DNA of 33,076 nucleotides from Verrucomicrobiales bacterium (GCA_020439875.1 JAGRPD010000105.1:1-33076), one strand, 5' to 3'; positions 1 through 8,371 are shown, numbered from the stretch's first letter. The notes: generated by a model not told the origin, from the letters alone. A program made the numbers and translations.

Positions 1-638
1 AGGGCGAGATGCGCACGAGGCGATGCACGCCGCGTTCGGCCTGCAGGTAGCCGTAAGCGTTTTCACCCAGGATTTCGAGGGTGGCGGAGCGGATGCCGAC
101 TTCCTCGCCGGCTTGGTAGTCGATGATCTGCACTTTGCAGCCACGGCGTTCGGCCCAGCGCTGATACATGCGCAGCAGCATGTCGGCCCAGTCGCAGGAC
201 TCGGTGCCACCGGCTCCAGAGTGGACGGTGAGGTAGGCACCACCGCGGTCGAAGGGGCCGGCGAGCAGGAGGTCGAGTTCGTAGGCATTGATGCCGGTTT
301 CGAGGTCTTCGTACTCCTTGCGCACCTCACTCCAGGAATTGGGATCTCCCTCCTCGCGGGCCATTTCCATGAGGACATCGAAATCTTCGACCCGAGACTC
401 GAGGCCCGCCAGGGGATCGACCCGGCGTTTGATGCCATTCATCTGGTCGATGACCTTGCGCGCGGCATTCTGATCATCCCAAAATTGGGGGGAGGCCACT
501 TGTTCTTCGAGCGTGGCTAGCTCGGCTTTCTGTTTCGGGACGTCAAAGATACCTCCGGAGCGCGCCGAGGCGGCCTTTGAGGGACTGCGTGTCGAGGGCT
601 TGAATATCGGTGATGATGGTTTTCTCGCGAGGGTCCAT
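1..638 (-). CDS. prfB: Peptide chain release factor 2 (RF2), 5' part, with programmed +1 frameshift
   Basis: RF2 recognises UGA and UAA stop codons and triggers peptide release on the ribosome. The gene starts at the ATG at 638-636. A short leading frame of 31 codons ends at an in-frame TGA (545-543). Shifting +1 there continues into a clear RF2 sequence: an N-terminal helical domain, then SGAGGTESCDWADML, then GVHRLVRISP at the window edge. The GGQ catalytic loop would lie outside the window, so the gene is partial at position 1. The shift site has the classical arrangement, with a GGAGG element, TAT, then CTTTGAC. It diverges from recO, whose start is about 75 bp away. Regulation is expected to be autogenous: low RF2 slows UGA termination and favours the shift. 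Identity is very confident. Confidence -1.
542..557 (-). promoter_or_regulatory. prfB programmed +1 ribosomal frameshift site
   Basis: Read on the minus strand, the site is CGG AGG TAT CTT TGA C. It contains a Shine-Dalgarno-like GGAGG, a 3-nt spacer, the slippery CTT codon and the in-frame TGA followed by C. This matches the well-known RF2 recoding site (AGGGGG TAT CTT TGA C in E. coli). The zero frame terminates here. The +1 frame is the one carrying the RF2 domains, so shifting is required for product. Confidence -1.
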
Positions 639-712
639 GGGATCGGCAATATCCGTGCGGCGTGCAGGCTTGCAACCGCGAACTGGTGAGCCATGGTGGG
701 GCTCCGCGAGTG

Positions 713-1282
713 ATGGAACAAGGAGAGGCAATCTTGATCGGCCGGATGCGCTATCGGGACACGAGCCTGATCGTGCAGTGGTGCTCAGCGGAGGCGGGGC
801 TTTTTCGGACGATTGCGAAGGGGGCACTGCGGCCCAAGTCGGACCTGGGGACGCGGCTGGATCTGATGGTGACGGCGGAGATCCAGTGGGTGCGGAGTCG
901 GCGGTCGGACCTGCACACGCTGACGGAGGTGCGCTGGAAAAAGCCGCGGCTGGGGCTGCGCAGCAGCTACGGGCGGCTGCTGGCGGCGACGTATGTGACG
1001 AAACTCGTCACTCAGGTGGCGGAGGCGGAGGCTCCGCTGGCGGGCATCCATGCGCTGCTGGAAAAGGCGCTGGATCATCTGGCGGAAAAGGAGCCGAGTG
1101 CGGCGCTGCTGGCGCGTTTTGAGTGGCGGTTGGCGCAGGAGTTGGGGGTGGCGGGAGAGAGGCCGGAGGGGGCTGCAGCGGCTTTGGAAGAGGCTTTTCA
1201 CCGCCGGCTCCCACCTCAGCGGCGGCAGGTGCTGGAGTGGATCCGCAGCCAGTCGGGAGAGGCCGATGGTGGTGCCAAGTGA
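713..1282 (+). CDS. recO: DNA repair protein RecO (short form)
   Basis: RecO works with RecF and RecR to load RecA on SSB-coated single-stranded DNA during gap repair. The N-terminus has the RecO OB-fold pattern: EAILIGRMRYRDTSLIVQW, then a GLFRTIAKGA segment, followed by an alpha-helical C-terminal half. The frame is open from a GTG at 662, but the ATG at 713 puts the OB-fold at the expected distance from the start. The product is then 189 aa, short compared with 240-250 aa in E. coli or B. subtilis. No zinc-binding cysteine cluster is visible in the C-terminal half. It is divergent from prfB. Identification rests on the N-terminal domain only, hence moderate confidence. Confidence -1.
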   Translation: MEQGEAILIGRMRYRDTSLIVQWCSAEAGLFRTIAKGALRPKSDLGTRLDLMVTAEIQWVRSRRSDLHTLTEVRWKKPRLGLRSSYGRLLAATYVTKLVTQVAEAEAPLAGIHALLEKALDHLAEKEPSAALLARFEWRLAQELGVAGERPEGAAAALEEAFHRRLPPQRRQVLEWIRSQSGEADGGAK

Positions 1283-1396
1283 TCAAGAGAGGTGAAGCGT
1301 TGAAAATGCGTTTTTCGGATGGTGGGTGGTGTTTTCCCTTGATGGACCGGGGGAGGCGCGGTGATATTTAGCACTCCCGCCGATTTTCCGCTGCCC

Positions 1397-2287
1397 ATGT
1401 CTTCGAGTTCCCCAGGTTTTTCTTCTCTTTTGGATGATCATGCATCCCAATTGATGCAGGAGGGCAGGCTGGAAGAGGCTCTCCGAGCGGCTCGCACGGC
1501 GCTTTCCAGTGCGCGACAGGAGGCGGAGGATGGAGGCGCACCGACTCAGCGGCTGCTGACGGCGCTGGAGATGGTGGCCACGGTGCATCGAGAGCTGGGG
1601 CAGGTGGCGGAGGCGGAGGCGGCGCTGAAGGAGGCGCTGGAGGTGGGAGATCAGGTCAGCGCGCCGAAGCGTCAGATGGCGAATCTGCGGACTTCATTGG
1701 GGACGCTGCTGGACTTCAGCCAGCGGGAGGCGGATGCAGTGCCGCTGTATGAGCAGGCGATTGCGGACTTCGAGGAATTGGAGCCGCCGGAGATGGAGGT
1801 GAGCGCGCAGCTGCGCAACAATTTGGCGATGATTTACAAGGGCCTGGGCAAATTTGCTCTGGCGGAGCAGCACTACCTGCGGGCGTTGGAGGTGCTGGAA
1901 AACACGCGGGGCCGTCGTTCGGAGTCGGTGGCGGCGGTTTACAACAATCTGGGCAGCCTGTATTTCACGGCGGGTTTTGCGGATCAGGCGCGGGAGATGT
2001 TTCAGGAGGGATTGGATTCACGGATCCGGACGCTGGGGCCGAAGCATCCCGATGTGGCACAGTCGTATTGCAACCTGGCCACGGTGTGTCATGAGCTGGG
2101 AGAGAGCAGCCGGGCGCTGGAGTATTTTGAACAAAGCCTGCAGGTGCTGGAGGCGAACATCAAAGAGGAAGCGGCGTCGTATGAGGCCGTCGGGGAGGAC
2201 TACGCCTCGCTGCTGGAGATCGAGGGCGATACGCGCAAGGCGGAGGCTTTTCGCAAGCGCATGAAAAAGGTGCTGGCCCTGGCCTGA
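1397..2287 (+). CDS. Tetratricopeptide repeat protein, kinesin-light-chain-like
   Basis: The frame opens at a GTG (1361), but the ATG at 1397 is the more natural start, giving 296 aa with no signal peptide or membrane segment. Most of the protein is tandem TPR helices of the roughly 42-residue kinesin-light-chain type. Units include LRNNLAMIYKGLGKFALAEQ, then VYNNLGSLYFTAGFADQARE, then SYCNLATVCHELGESSRALE. Such proteins are cytoplasmic scaffolds for protein-protein contacts. The sequence gives no partner or specific role. It lies 114 bp after recO on the same strand and ends 10 bp before the convergent phoR. Confidence -1.
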   Translation: MSSSSPGFSSLLDDHASQLMQEGRLEEALRAARTALSSARQEAEDGGAPTQRLLTALEMVATVHRELGQVAEAEAALKEALEVGDQVSAPKRQMANLRTSLGTLLDFSQREADAVPLYEQAIADFEELEPPEMEVSAQLRNNLAMIYKGLGKFALAEQHYLRALEVLENTRGRRSESVAAVYNNLGSLYFTAGFADQAREMFQEGLDSRIRTLGPKHPDVAQSYCNLATVCHELGESSRALEYFEQSLQVLEANIKEEAASYEAVGEDYASLLEIEGDTRKAEAFRKRMKKVLALA

Positions 2288-2297
2288 CGGGCAGAAA

Positions 2298-3551
2298 TTA
2301 CGCCGCAGCAGGCGGTGGAGCCTCGCGGTGGGGGAGGCGGATGGTGAAGGTGGTGGCGCGGCCGGGGATGCTCTCCAGATCAATGCTGCCGCCGTGGGCT
2401 TCGATCGCGCGACGCACGATGGAGAGGCCGAGACCGGTGCCTTTGACGGTTTGGGCGTGATGCTTGTGTCCGCGGTAAAAGCGTTTGAAGACAAAGGGCA
2501 CGTCGTGAGCTGCGATGCCCACGCCGTTGTCGATGACGCGGATCACGCATTGATCCTTGAGGCGCTCTCCCTGGACGCTCACCGTGAGCTGGCGGCCCGT
2601 GTTTTCTTTGATGGCGTTTTCGATCAAGTTGGTGAGGATCTGATCCCAGTAAAAGCGATCCGCGACGAGGCGACAGCCGTCGTCGGGGAACTGGATGGCA
2701 AATTTGACGGTGCTGTCTTGCAACAGGGGGCGCAGGCGATCAATGACGTCTTGGACGCACTCCACCATGGAGAAGGTCTCCCAATTCAGCTGAGTGCCGA
2801 GGTTCTCCAATTTGGAAATGGTGAGCATGTCCTCCACGATGCGAATGATGCGGGTGCTGTGATTTTGCATCACCTTGAGGGAATGCGCGACGAGGGCGGG
2901 ATCGTCCAGGCCGCCGTCCCGCAGGGTCTCGATGTAACCTTGGATCAGGGTGAGCGGGGTGCGCAGCTCATGGGAGGCATTGGCGACGAAGTCTTTCCGA
3001 ATCTGGTCGGTCATGACTTGATCGGAAATGTCCTGCACCATGAGCCAAGCGCCGCGTTCGGATTCGGAGGGCAGGGGAGCGGTCTCGATGAGGCAATCTC
3101 TCGACGAGGCGGATGGTCGGGTGGGCAAGAGTCGGATCTGGCGGACGACGCGGCGAGAGCCCTGCAGCGCCTCACGCACGGTCTCGGCGAGCTGGTGATC
3201 CTGAGTCTCCTCCATCAGGCTGCGGCCACGGCGGATCTCGGGCCGGTGGAAAAGCTGCGCGGCGGTGCGGTTGGCAAAGCGGATCTTGAGATCGGGATCG
3301 ACGATGATGACGCCCTGACGGATCTCGTTGAGGAGGGATTCAAACAACCGCCGCAGGTAGTGCTCCTTGCTGTGGTCATGGGCGAGTTGGTGTTGCTGCT
3401 CCAGCAGGCGGAGGAGGTCATCTCCCGCCGCTTCGGGTCGGCCCGCAGCGGTGGCGAGACGTTGGGTCTTTTTCCGCCAGCGGCGATCCGCGATCCACCA
3501 ACCGAAGGCGAGCGCGGCGGCCGCCAGCAGCAGGGTGGTCAGAGGGCTCAT
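2298..3551 (-). CDS. phoR: Phosphate regulon sensor histidine kinase PhoR
   Basis: Membrane-bound sensor kinase of 417 aa. One N-terminal membrane segment (about residues 4-20) is followed by a PAS-like domain (about 67-180). The dimerisation/phosphoacceptor helix carries His194 in NASHELRTPL. The ATPase domain has an N box around residues 308-316, the G1 motif DNGVGI (341-346) and the G2 motif GTGLGLSIV (371-379). There is no large periplasmic sensor loop, as in E. coli PhoR, which reads phosphate status through PstB and PhoU. The start overlaps the phoB stop as ATGA (3548-3551), so the two genes are translationally coupled. With phoU and pst next door, the PhoR assignment is strong. Confidence -1.
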   Translation of the reverse strand: MSPLTTLLLAAAALAFGWWIADRRWRKKTQRLATAAGRPEAAGDDLLRLLEQQHQLAHDHSKEHYLRRLFESLLNEIRQGVIIVDPDLKIRFANRTAAQLFHRPEIRRGRSLMEETQDHQLAETVREALQGSRRVVRQIRLLPTRPSASSRDCLIETAPLPSESERGAWLMVQDISDQVMTDQIRKDFVANASHELRTPLTLIQGYIETLRDGGLDDPALVAHSLKVMQNHSTRIIRIVEDMLTISKLENLGTQLNWETFSMVECVQDVIDRLRPLLQDSTVKFAIQFPDDGCRLVADRFYWDQILTNLIENAIKENTGRQLTVSVQGERLKDQCVIRVIDNGVGIAAHDVPFVFKRFYRGHKHHAQTVKGTGLGLSIVRRAIEAHGGSIDLESIPGRATTFTIRLPHREAPPPAAA

Positions 3552-4237
3552 GCGTCGGGCGGATCGGAGGCGAATTGATAACCGGTGCCGCGCACGGTCA
3601 CAATGTGTTTCCCCCAGGCACCGAGTTTTTCCCGCAGGCGCTTGACGTGGGTGTCCAGGGTGCGGGTGGCCACGTCGTCATTGTAGCCCCAGACTTCCCG
3701 CAGCAGTTCGGCGCGGGTGTGGATGGCTTCCTGACTTTCGATCAGGGTGGAGAGCAGTTTGAACTCGGTGGTGGTGAGATCGACGGGCTCGTCGTTGAGG
3801 AAGAGTTTCATGTTTTTGCGATCCACCAAAAAGGGGCCGGCGCTCAGCTCGGAGACGTGCTGCACACGCTGGGTGCGGCGCAGGACGGCGGCCACACGCA
3901 GGGCGAGTTCGCGCGGGCTGAAAGGCTTGGTCAGGTAGTCGTCCGCGCCCAGCTCCAGGCCAGTGATTTTATCCACCATCTGACCGCGTGCGGTGAGCAT
4001 GACGACGGGGATGGAGCGAGTGCGGGTGTCGGCGCGCAGGGTTTTGAAGACTTGAAAACCGTCCTGGCCAGGCAGCATCAGGTCCAGGATGATGAGATCG
4101 GGGCGGGTCTCCAGGGCCTGTTCCTTCACGCCCAATCCGGTGTGCATGACATCGAATTCGTGTCCTTCTCGACGCAGATGGAGGGCGATGAGGTCCGTGA
4201 TGTCGGCTTCATCGTCGATGATTAAGATTCGGCTCAT
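3548..4237 (-). CDS. phoB: Phosphate regulon response regulator PhoB (OmpR/PhoB family)
   Basis: The product is 229 aa, the usual length for the family. The receiver domain has the acidic pair Asp9/Asp10, phosphoacceptor Asp52 in IILDLMLPG, Thr82 and Lys104 in TKPFSPREL. The C-terminal winged-helix DNA-binding domain contains LTTTEFKLL, the recognition-helix stretch TRTLDTHVKRLREKLG and the terminal hairpin VRGTGYQF. Phosphorylated by PhoR, it would activate Pho-box promoters for phosphate scavenging. It is the first gene of phoB-phoR and overlaps phoR by 4 nt. It diverges from the glycosyltransferase gene. A GTTAC direct repeat about 60 bp upstream may serve autoregulation. Confidence -1.
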   Translation of the reverse strand: MSRILIIDDEADITDLIALHLRREGHEFDVMHTGLGVKEQALETRPDLIILDLMLPGQDGFQVFKTLRADTRTRSIPVVMLTARGQMVDKITGLELGADDYLTKPFSPRELALRVAAVLRRTQRVQHVSELSAGPFLVDRKNMKLFLNDEPVDLTTTEFKLLSTLIESQEAIHTRAELLREVWGYNDDVATRTLDTHVKRLREKLGAWGKHIVTVRGTGYQFASDPPDA

Positions 4238-4290
4238 GCTAGGGTATCACGGCGTCTATTCGCGGCAGAGGGGTGGAGCAAAGGATTCCC

Positions 4291-4308
4291 GGTAACGATC
4301 CTGTAACA
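4291..4308 (-). promoter_or_regulatory. Candidate Pho box upstream of phoB
   Basis: On the minus strand the sequence reads TGTTACAGGATCGTTACC. The pentamer GTTAC appears twice with exactly 11-bp spacing, the spacing of the two half-sites of a PhoB box. It lies about 55-70 bp before the phoB ATG and about 120 bp before the divergent glycosyltransferase gene, so it could serve either. The half-site differs from the E. coli CTGTCAT, so this is a pattern-based suggestion only. Confidence -1.
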
Positions 4309-4424
4309 TGGAGCGGACGCGACCTTCAATCTGAAACAAAACCGTCACACGAATGCCGTTGAACCCCGCGTGGCTCGGACGCTAGTGCAGCCATGGGACT
4401 TCCCCTTAAAATCACTCTGCTCGC

Positions 4425-5555
4425 ATGAGGCTGCTGCTCGTCTCAGACACCTACGCGCCCGATGTGAACGGTGTGGCTCGCACCTTGGCGACGCTCGTGG
4501 CGGCCTTGCGGTCACGCGGGCACGGCGTGATGGTCGTCACCACGGGCGACGAAGCAAACGCGTTTTGTGTCGATCATCGCACCGTTCCCTCGGTTCCCTT
4601 GCCGGGGTATCGCGGTTTGCGCGTGGGATTGGCGAGTCGGGGGCGACTGGAGGAGTTGATCCGCGAGTGCCAGGCCGATGTGCTCTACGTGGCCACCGAG
4701 ACACCACTCGGGCTGGCGGCGATCCGCGCTGCGGATCGTTTGCGGGTGCCGGTGATTTCCGGTTTCCACACCAATTTTCAGACCTACCTGGAGGACTACC
4801 ATTTGCCCGGTCTGGAGACGGTGGCGCGGCGTGTGCTGACCACGATGCACAATCAGACGGTGCGCACCCTGACGCCCTCTCACGACAGCGCAGATCTGCT
4901 GCGGGATTGGGGCGTGGATAATGTGGGCGTGCTGGGTCGTGGCGTGGATACGGCGTTGTTTGATCCGGCGCGGCGTTGTGAGGTGTTGCGCGCGTCCTGG
5001 GGTGCGGGGCCTGAGACGCCCGTCACTCTCTACGTGGGCCGCATGGCGGCGGAAAAAAACCTGCCCCTGGCGGCGCGGGCCTTTCGGCGGGTGCGCCGTT
5101 TGCGTCCAGATGCGATCGGCGTCTTTGTCGGAGATGGACCGCGATGGAAGGCGATGCAGCAGGAGTATCCAGAGTTTGTGTATGCCGGTGCGCGACACGG
5201 TGAGGATCTGGCGCGGCACTACGCCAGTGGAGATCTGTTTGTCTTTCCCAGCTCCACCGAGACCTTTGGCAATGTGGTGCTGGAGGCCTGTGCCAGCGGG
5301 CTGCCAGTGGTGGGATTTGACTACGCGGCCCCACGTCTCTTGGTGAGGCCGGGACGGAATGGCTGGCTCGCCCCGTTGGAAAATGAAACGGCTTTTTTGC
5401 AGGCCTGTGAGCGCTGGGCGACCGCTGAGGACCACGCCGAGATGCGGGCTACGGCTCGGGCCGTCGCCTCGGCGCACTCGTGGAGTGCAGTGATTTCACA
5501 GTTTGAAGAAGAACTCCTCGCTGCGGCTGGAGTCACGCTCGCTCAGGCGGCGTGA
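4425..5555 (+). CDS. Family 4 glycosyltransferase, probable diacylglycerol glycosyltransferase of the Agt/SqdX type
   Basis: Retaining GT-B glycosyltransferase, 376 aa. The N-terminal Rossmann domain begins LLVSDTYAPDVNGVARTL, and the second domain has GRGVDTALFDP (171-181) and the donor-binding segment YVGRMAAEKN (203-212). The EX7E motif is Glu279 and Glu287 in ETFGNVVLE. The sequence resembles the MgtA/SqdX/Agt group, whose members add a sugar to diacylglycerol or to a related acceptor. The next gene encodes a PlcP-like enzyme, and both lie between phoB and phoU-pst. I therefore infer production of phosphorus-free glycolipids during phosphate starvation. Sugar donor and acceptor cannot be read from the sequence; a mannosyltransferase of another pathway is the alternative. 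Confidence -1.
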   Translation: MRLLLVSDTYAPDVNGVARTLATLVAALRSRGHGVMVVTTGDEANAFCVDHRTVPSVPLPGYRGLRVGLASRGRLEELIRECQADVLYVATETPLGLAAIRAADRLRVPVISGFHTNFQTYLEDYHLPGLETVARRVLTTMHNQTVRTLTPSHDSADLLRDWGVDNVGVLGRGVDTALFDPARRCEVLRASWGAGPETPVTLYVGRMAAEKNLPLAARAFRRVRRLRPDAIGVFVGDGPRWKAMQQEYPEFVYAGARHGEDLARHYASGDLFVFPSSTETFGNVVLEACASGLPVVGFDYAAPRLLVRPGRNGWLAPLENETAFLQACERWATAEDHAEMRATARAVASAHSWSAVISQFEEELLAAAGVTLAQAA

Positions 5556-5608
5556 GTGCTGCCTCGGCGTCCATTTTTTCCGCACTCCCATCCCATTCCC
5601 TCATCATC

Positions 5609-6481
5609 ATGAATCCCGATCCCCACACGGACAAGGCTGTCAAAAAACAGAAGCTGGATGTCAAAACGGTGTTCATCTCGGATGTGCACCTCGGTGTGCC
5701 GGAGTGCAAATCCGCGCAGGCTTCCCACTTCCTGCGCAACACTCGCTGTGAAAAATTGGTGCTCAACGGAGACATCATTGATGCCTGGCATCTGCAGCGA
5801 TCGGGGGGGTGGAACAAAGGGCACACCCACTTTGTCCGCACCGTTCTGCGCAAGATGGAAAAAGAGAACACCGAGGTGATCTATCTGCGCGGCAATCACG
5901 ACGATGTTTTGGATCGCTTCCTGCCGCTGAAGTTGGAGAACTTCCGGCTGGTCAACGAGCACATCCACCAGGGCCAGATGGGTCCTTACCTTGTGGTGCA
6001 TGGAGATGGCTTTGACGCCGTCACGACCCATCACCCCTGGCTGGCCCACCTCGGAGCCGTGGGTTACAACGCCCTGTTGCGGATCAATCGCATGTACAAC
6101 GGCTGGCGGCGCTGGCGGGGTAAACCTGGATTTTCCCTGAGCCGCTGGGTGAAGCTGAAGGTCAAAAACGTCGTGAGCTTCGTCGGCCGTTACGAGCAGC
6201 AGTTGCAGCAGTTGGCCGAGTGGAAAAAGTGCCGTGGCATCATTTGCGGGCACATTCACAGCCCCGCCAACAAGCTCATCGGAGCCACGCACTACTTGAA
6301 TTCTGGGGATTGGGTCGAGTCCATGACCGCCATCCTCGAGCATCACGACGGCACCTTTGAAGTCATCACTTACCACACCTTCTGCGAACGGACAAACCGC
6401 CAGCCGAAGGGAGACGCTGACTCCGTGGTTGTCTCAAACGAAACAAAAATTCCAGTGGAAGCCGTGGAAACACCGGCCTAA
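5609..6481 (+). CDS. PlcP-like calcineurin-fold metallophosphoesterase (probable phospholipase C for lipid remodelling)
   Basis: The product is 290 aa with the full dinuclear metallophosphoesterase set: FISDVHLG (Asp25, His27), NGDIID (Asp55), RGNHDD (Asn96, His97), HGDGFD (His131) and CGHIHSP (His215, His217). The segments KLKVKNVVSFVGRYE and NSGDWVESMTAILEHHDG match, from memory, the PlcP group of alphaproteobacteria. These enzymes remove phosphate headgroups from phospholipids in phosphate starvation. Databases often label this group UDP-2,3-diacylglucosamine diphosphatase (LpxH/LpxI-like), which is the main alternative. A GTG at 5552 overlapping the glycosyltransferase stop could extend it by 19 residues; ATG 5609 is preferred. 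No signal peptide is seen. The glycosyltransferase upstream and phoU downstream support a Pho-regulon role. Confidence -1.
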   Translation: MNPDPHTDKAVKKQKLDVKTVFISDVHLGVPECKSAQASHFLRNTRCEKLVLNGDIIDAWHLQRSGGWNKGHTHFVRTVLRKMEKENTEVIYLRGNHDDVLDRFLPLKLENFRLVNEHIHQGQMGPYLVVHGDGFDAVTTHHPWLAHLGAVGYNALLRINRMYNGWRRWRGKPGFSLSRWVKLKVKNVVSFVGRYEQQLQQLAEWKKCRGIICGHIHSPANKLIGATHYLNSGDWVESMTAILEHHDGTFEVITYHTFCERTNRQPKGDADSVVVSNETKIPVEAVETPA

Positions 6482-6519
6482 CGACGTTCATCTTTCTTCA
6501 CGTCAAACGCATCCCCCCC

Positions 6520-7218
6520 ATGCACGACCATATCCTCTCAACCTTCGATCGCTCGCTGGCCCAGCTTCGGGACAAACTCCTGGTGATGGCCAGCATCACA
6601 CGCAAAAATCTCGATGGAGCCATGCGCGGCCTGCTGCAACGGGATCTCGCCCTTTGCAATGAATCCATCGCGGCAGATGAAGAAGTCAACGAGCTGAACA
6701 AAGCGATCGATCACCTGGGGATGGACATCCTGGTGAAGTTTCAACCTGCTGCACACGATCTGCGGGAGGTCATGGGATCGATCCGCGTGGCCAGCAATTT
6801 GGAGCGGATCTCGGACCAGGCGGGCAGCATCGCCAAGCGGGCGCGTCATCTCAACCAGCTGCCGGAGTTGCCCGAGCTGAATCAAATCCAGCCGCTGTGT
6901 GAACTTTGCATGCAGAATCTGGATGCTGCCATCGCGGCGTTTCGGGATGGAGACAGTGCTCAAGCGGAGGCCACTCGCGCCAAGGACAAGGAGCTGGACG
7001 CAGCGGAAAAAGCCTTTGGTCGTGAGATGCTGGACTCCATGGAGGAGGGGCGGCAGAAGCTCGAGGGCTGCCTGCACCTGATCTTCGTGGCCCGCATGCT
7101 GGAGCGCGTGGGAGATCACGGCAAAAACATCTGCGAAGACACGATCTTCATTGAAGACGCCAAGGACATCCGATTCCGCAAAAACAAGCGTCTCAGGCAG
7201 GATGCCAGCGCCAGTTGA
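6520..7218 (+). CDS. phoU: Phosphate-specific transport system accessory protein PhoU
   Basis: Cytoplasmic regulator of 232 aa made of two copies of a three-helix PhoU domain. Both metal-binding motifs are visible. The first repeat has ISDQAGSIAKRA after EVMGSIRVASNLER. The second has HLIFVARMLERVGDHGKNICED. PhoU links the Pst transporter to PhoR and restrains both uptake and PhoR activation when phosphate is plentiful. It lies 38 bp after the PlcP-like gene and 138 bp before pstS. In E. coli phoU is last in the operon; here it precedes pstS. Family assignment is very confident. Confidence -1.
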   Translation: MHDHILSTFDRSLAQLRDKLLVMASITRKNLDGAMRGLLQRDLALCNESIAADEEVNELNKAIDHLGMDILVKFQPAAHDLREVMGSIRVASNLERISDQAGSIAKRARHLNQLPELPELNQIQPLCELCMQNLDAAIAAFRDGDSAQAEATRAKDKELDAAEKAFGREMLDSMEEGRQKLEGCLHLIFVARMLERVGDHGKNICEDTIFIEDAKDIRFRKNKRLRQDASAS

Positions 7219-7248
7219 GGGGTGTTTGCGGCGGAGATGTGACAATTT

Positions 7249-7292
7249 GTTCACCCGCCCGTCATTGCCCGACTCACTAGCCAGCGCTTAAT
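7249..7292 (+). promoter_or_regulatory. Candidate pstS promoter with Pho-box-like repeats
   Basis: The phoU-pstS gap contains three TCA-cored half-sites at 11- and 12-bp spacing: TTCAC (7250-7254), GTCAT (7261-7265) and CTCAC (7273-7277). They are followed by CTTAAT (7287-7292), a possible -10 element. This resembles a PhoB-activated promoter, in which tandem 11-bp repeats stand in for the -35 box. The position, about 65-110 bp before the pstS ATG, fits. Matches are imperfect, so confidence is low to moderate. Confidence -1.
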
Positions 7293-7356
7293 CGGCAATG
7301 TCGGACGTTCAAAAACCGACGATTCAAAAAACCAGACAACCCAACATCGAAAATCC

Positions 7357-8316
7357 ATGTTTCCACGCTGCACTCAATCTCTCCTGCTGCTGGCGGCTCT
7401 TGCCAGCCCCAGTTTCAGCTCCGCCGCTGAGGTGGATGCTGACATCAAGCCCTACGCTCAAGTCTCCGGTGTGTCCGGCAACTTGAACTCCATCGGCTCG
7501 GATACCCTCAACAACCTGATGACCCTGTGGGCGGAAGGCTTCAAAGCGCTCTACCCCAACGTCAACATCCAGATCGAGGGCAAAGGCTCCTCCACCGCTC
7601 CTCCGGCCCTGATCGAAGGCACCGCCCAGATCGGACCGATGAGCCGTGCGATGAAGAATGAGGAACTCGACGAGTTTGAGAAAAAATTTGGCTACAAACC
7701 CACCGAGATCAAGGTGGCTGTGGATGCCTTGGCGGTGTTCGTCAACAAAGACAACCCGATCAAAGGCCTGACCCTGACTCAAGTGGACTCCATCTTCTCC
7801 AGCACCCGCAAGCGTGGTGGCCAAGACATCACCAGCTGGGATCAAGCCGGTGTCTCCGAGTGGGCAGGACGCGCCATCAGCCTCTACGGCCGCAATAGCG
7901 CCTCCGGCACCTACGGCTTCTTCAAAGAGCACGCCATGAGCAAGGGCGACTTCAAAAACACCGTCAAAGAGCAGCCCGGCTCCTCTGCGGTGGTGCAAGG
8001 TGTGTCTTCCGACATCTACGGCATCGGCTATTCCGGCATCGGCTACGCCACCTCCGGCGTGCGTGCCGTCCCTCTCGGTGAAACCGATGGTCAATATGCC
8101 GAAGCCAATTATGAAAACTGCCTCAGCGGTGACTATCCGATGGCGCGCTTTCTCTACCTCTACATCAACAAGAAGCCGGGTGAAGCGGCTGACACGCTGA
8201 CCTCGGAGTTCATCAAGTTCGTCGTGGCCCAGCAGGGTCAGCAAGTCGTCGTCAAAGACGGCTACTTCCCCATCCCCGCTGCCATTTCGGAGGAGTCCCA
8301 AGCTGCGCTCAAGTAA
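7357..8316 (+). CDS. pstS: Phosphate ABC transporter periplasmic binding protein PstS
   Basis: The product is 319 aa, normal for the family. Residues 1-24 form a signal peptide (Leu/Ala-rich core, cleavage near FSSAA). The mature part has the PstS fold: SGNLNSIGSDTLNNLM at the start, IEGKGSSTAPPALIEG, the ligand-loop-like segment RNSASGTYGFF, and VQGVSSDIYGIGYSGIGYA. It captures orthophosphate in the periplasm and hands it to PstC/PstA. A separate candidate Pho promoter lies upstream and a strong hairpin downstream. That arrangement suits production of much more binding protein than permease. Confidence -1.
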   Translation: MFPRCTQSLLLLAALASPSFSSAAEVDADIKPYAQVSGVSGNLNSIGSDTLNNLMTLWAEGFKALYPNVNIQIEGKGSSTAPPALIEGTAQIGPMSRAMKNEELDEFEKKFGYKPTEIKVAVDALAVFVNKDNPIKGLTLTQVDSIFSSTRKRGGQDITSWDQAGVSEWAGRAISLYGRNSASGTYGFFKEHAMSKGDFKNTVKEQPGSSAVVQGVSSDIYGIGYSGIGYATSGVRAVPLGETDGQYAEANYENCLSGDYPMARFLYLYINKKPGEAADTLTSEFIKFVVAQQGQQVVVKDGYFPIPAAISEESQAALK

Positions 8317-8371
8317 CTCCATGCATCATCGAGATTTGATCGATCTTGCGATGATTTTCAATTAAAGGATC

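Noticed and set aside
2328-3578. A 416-codon plus-strand open frame opposite phoR
   Set aside because: Antisense shadow; all histidine-kinase motifs are in the minus-strand frame.
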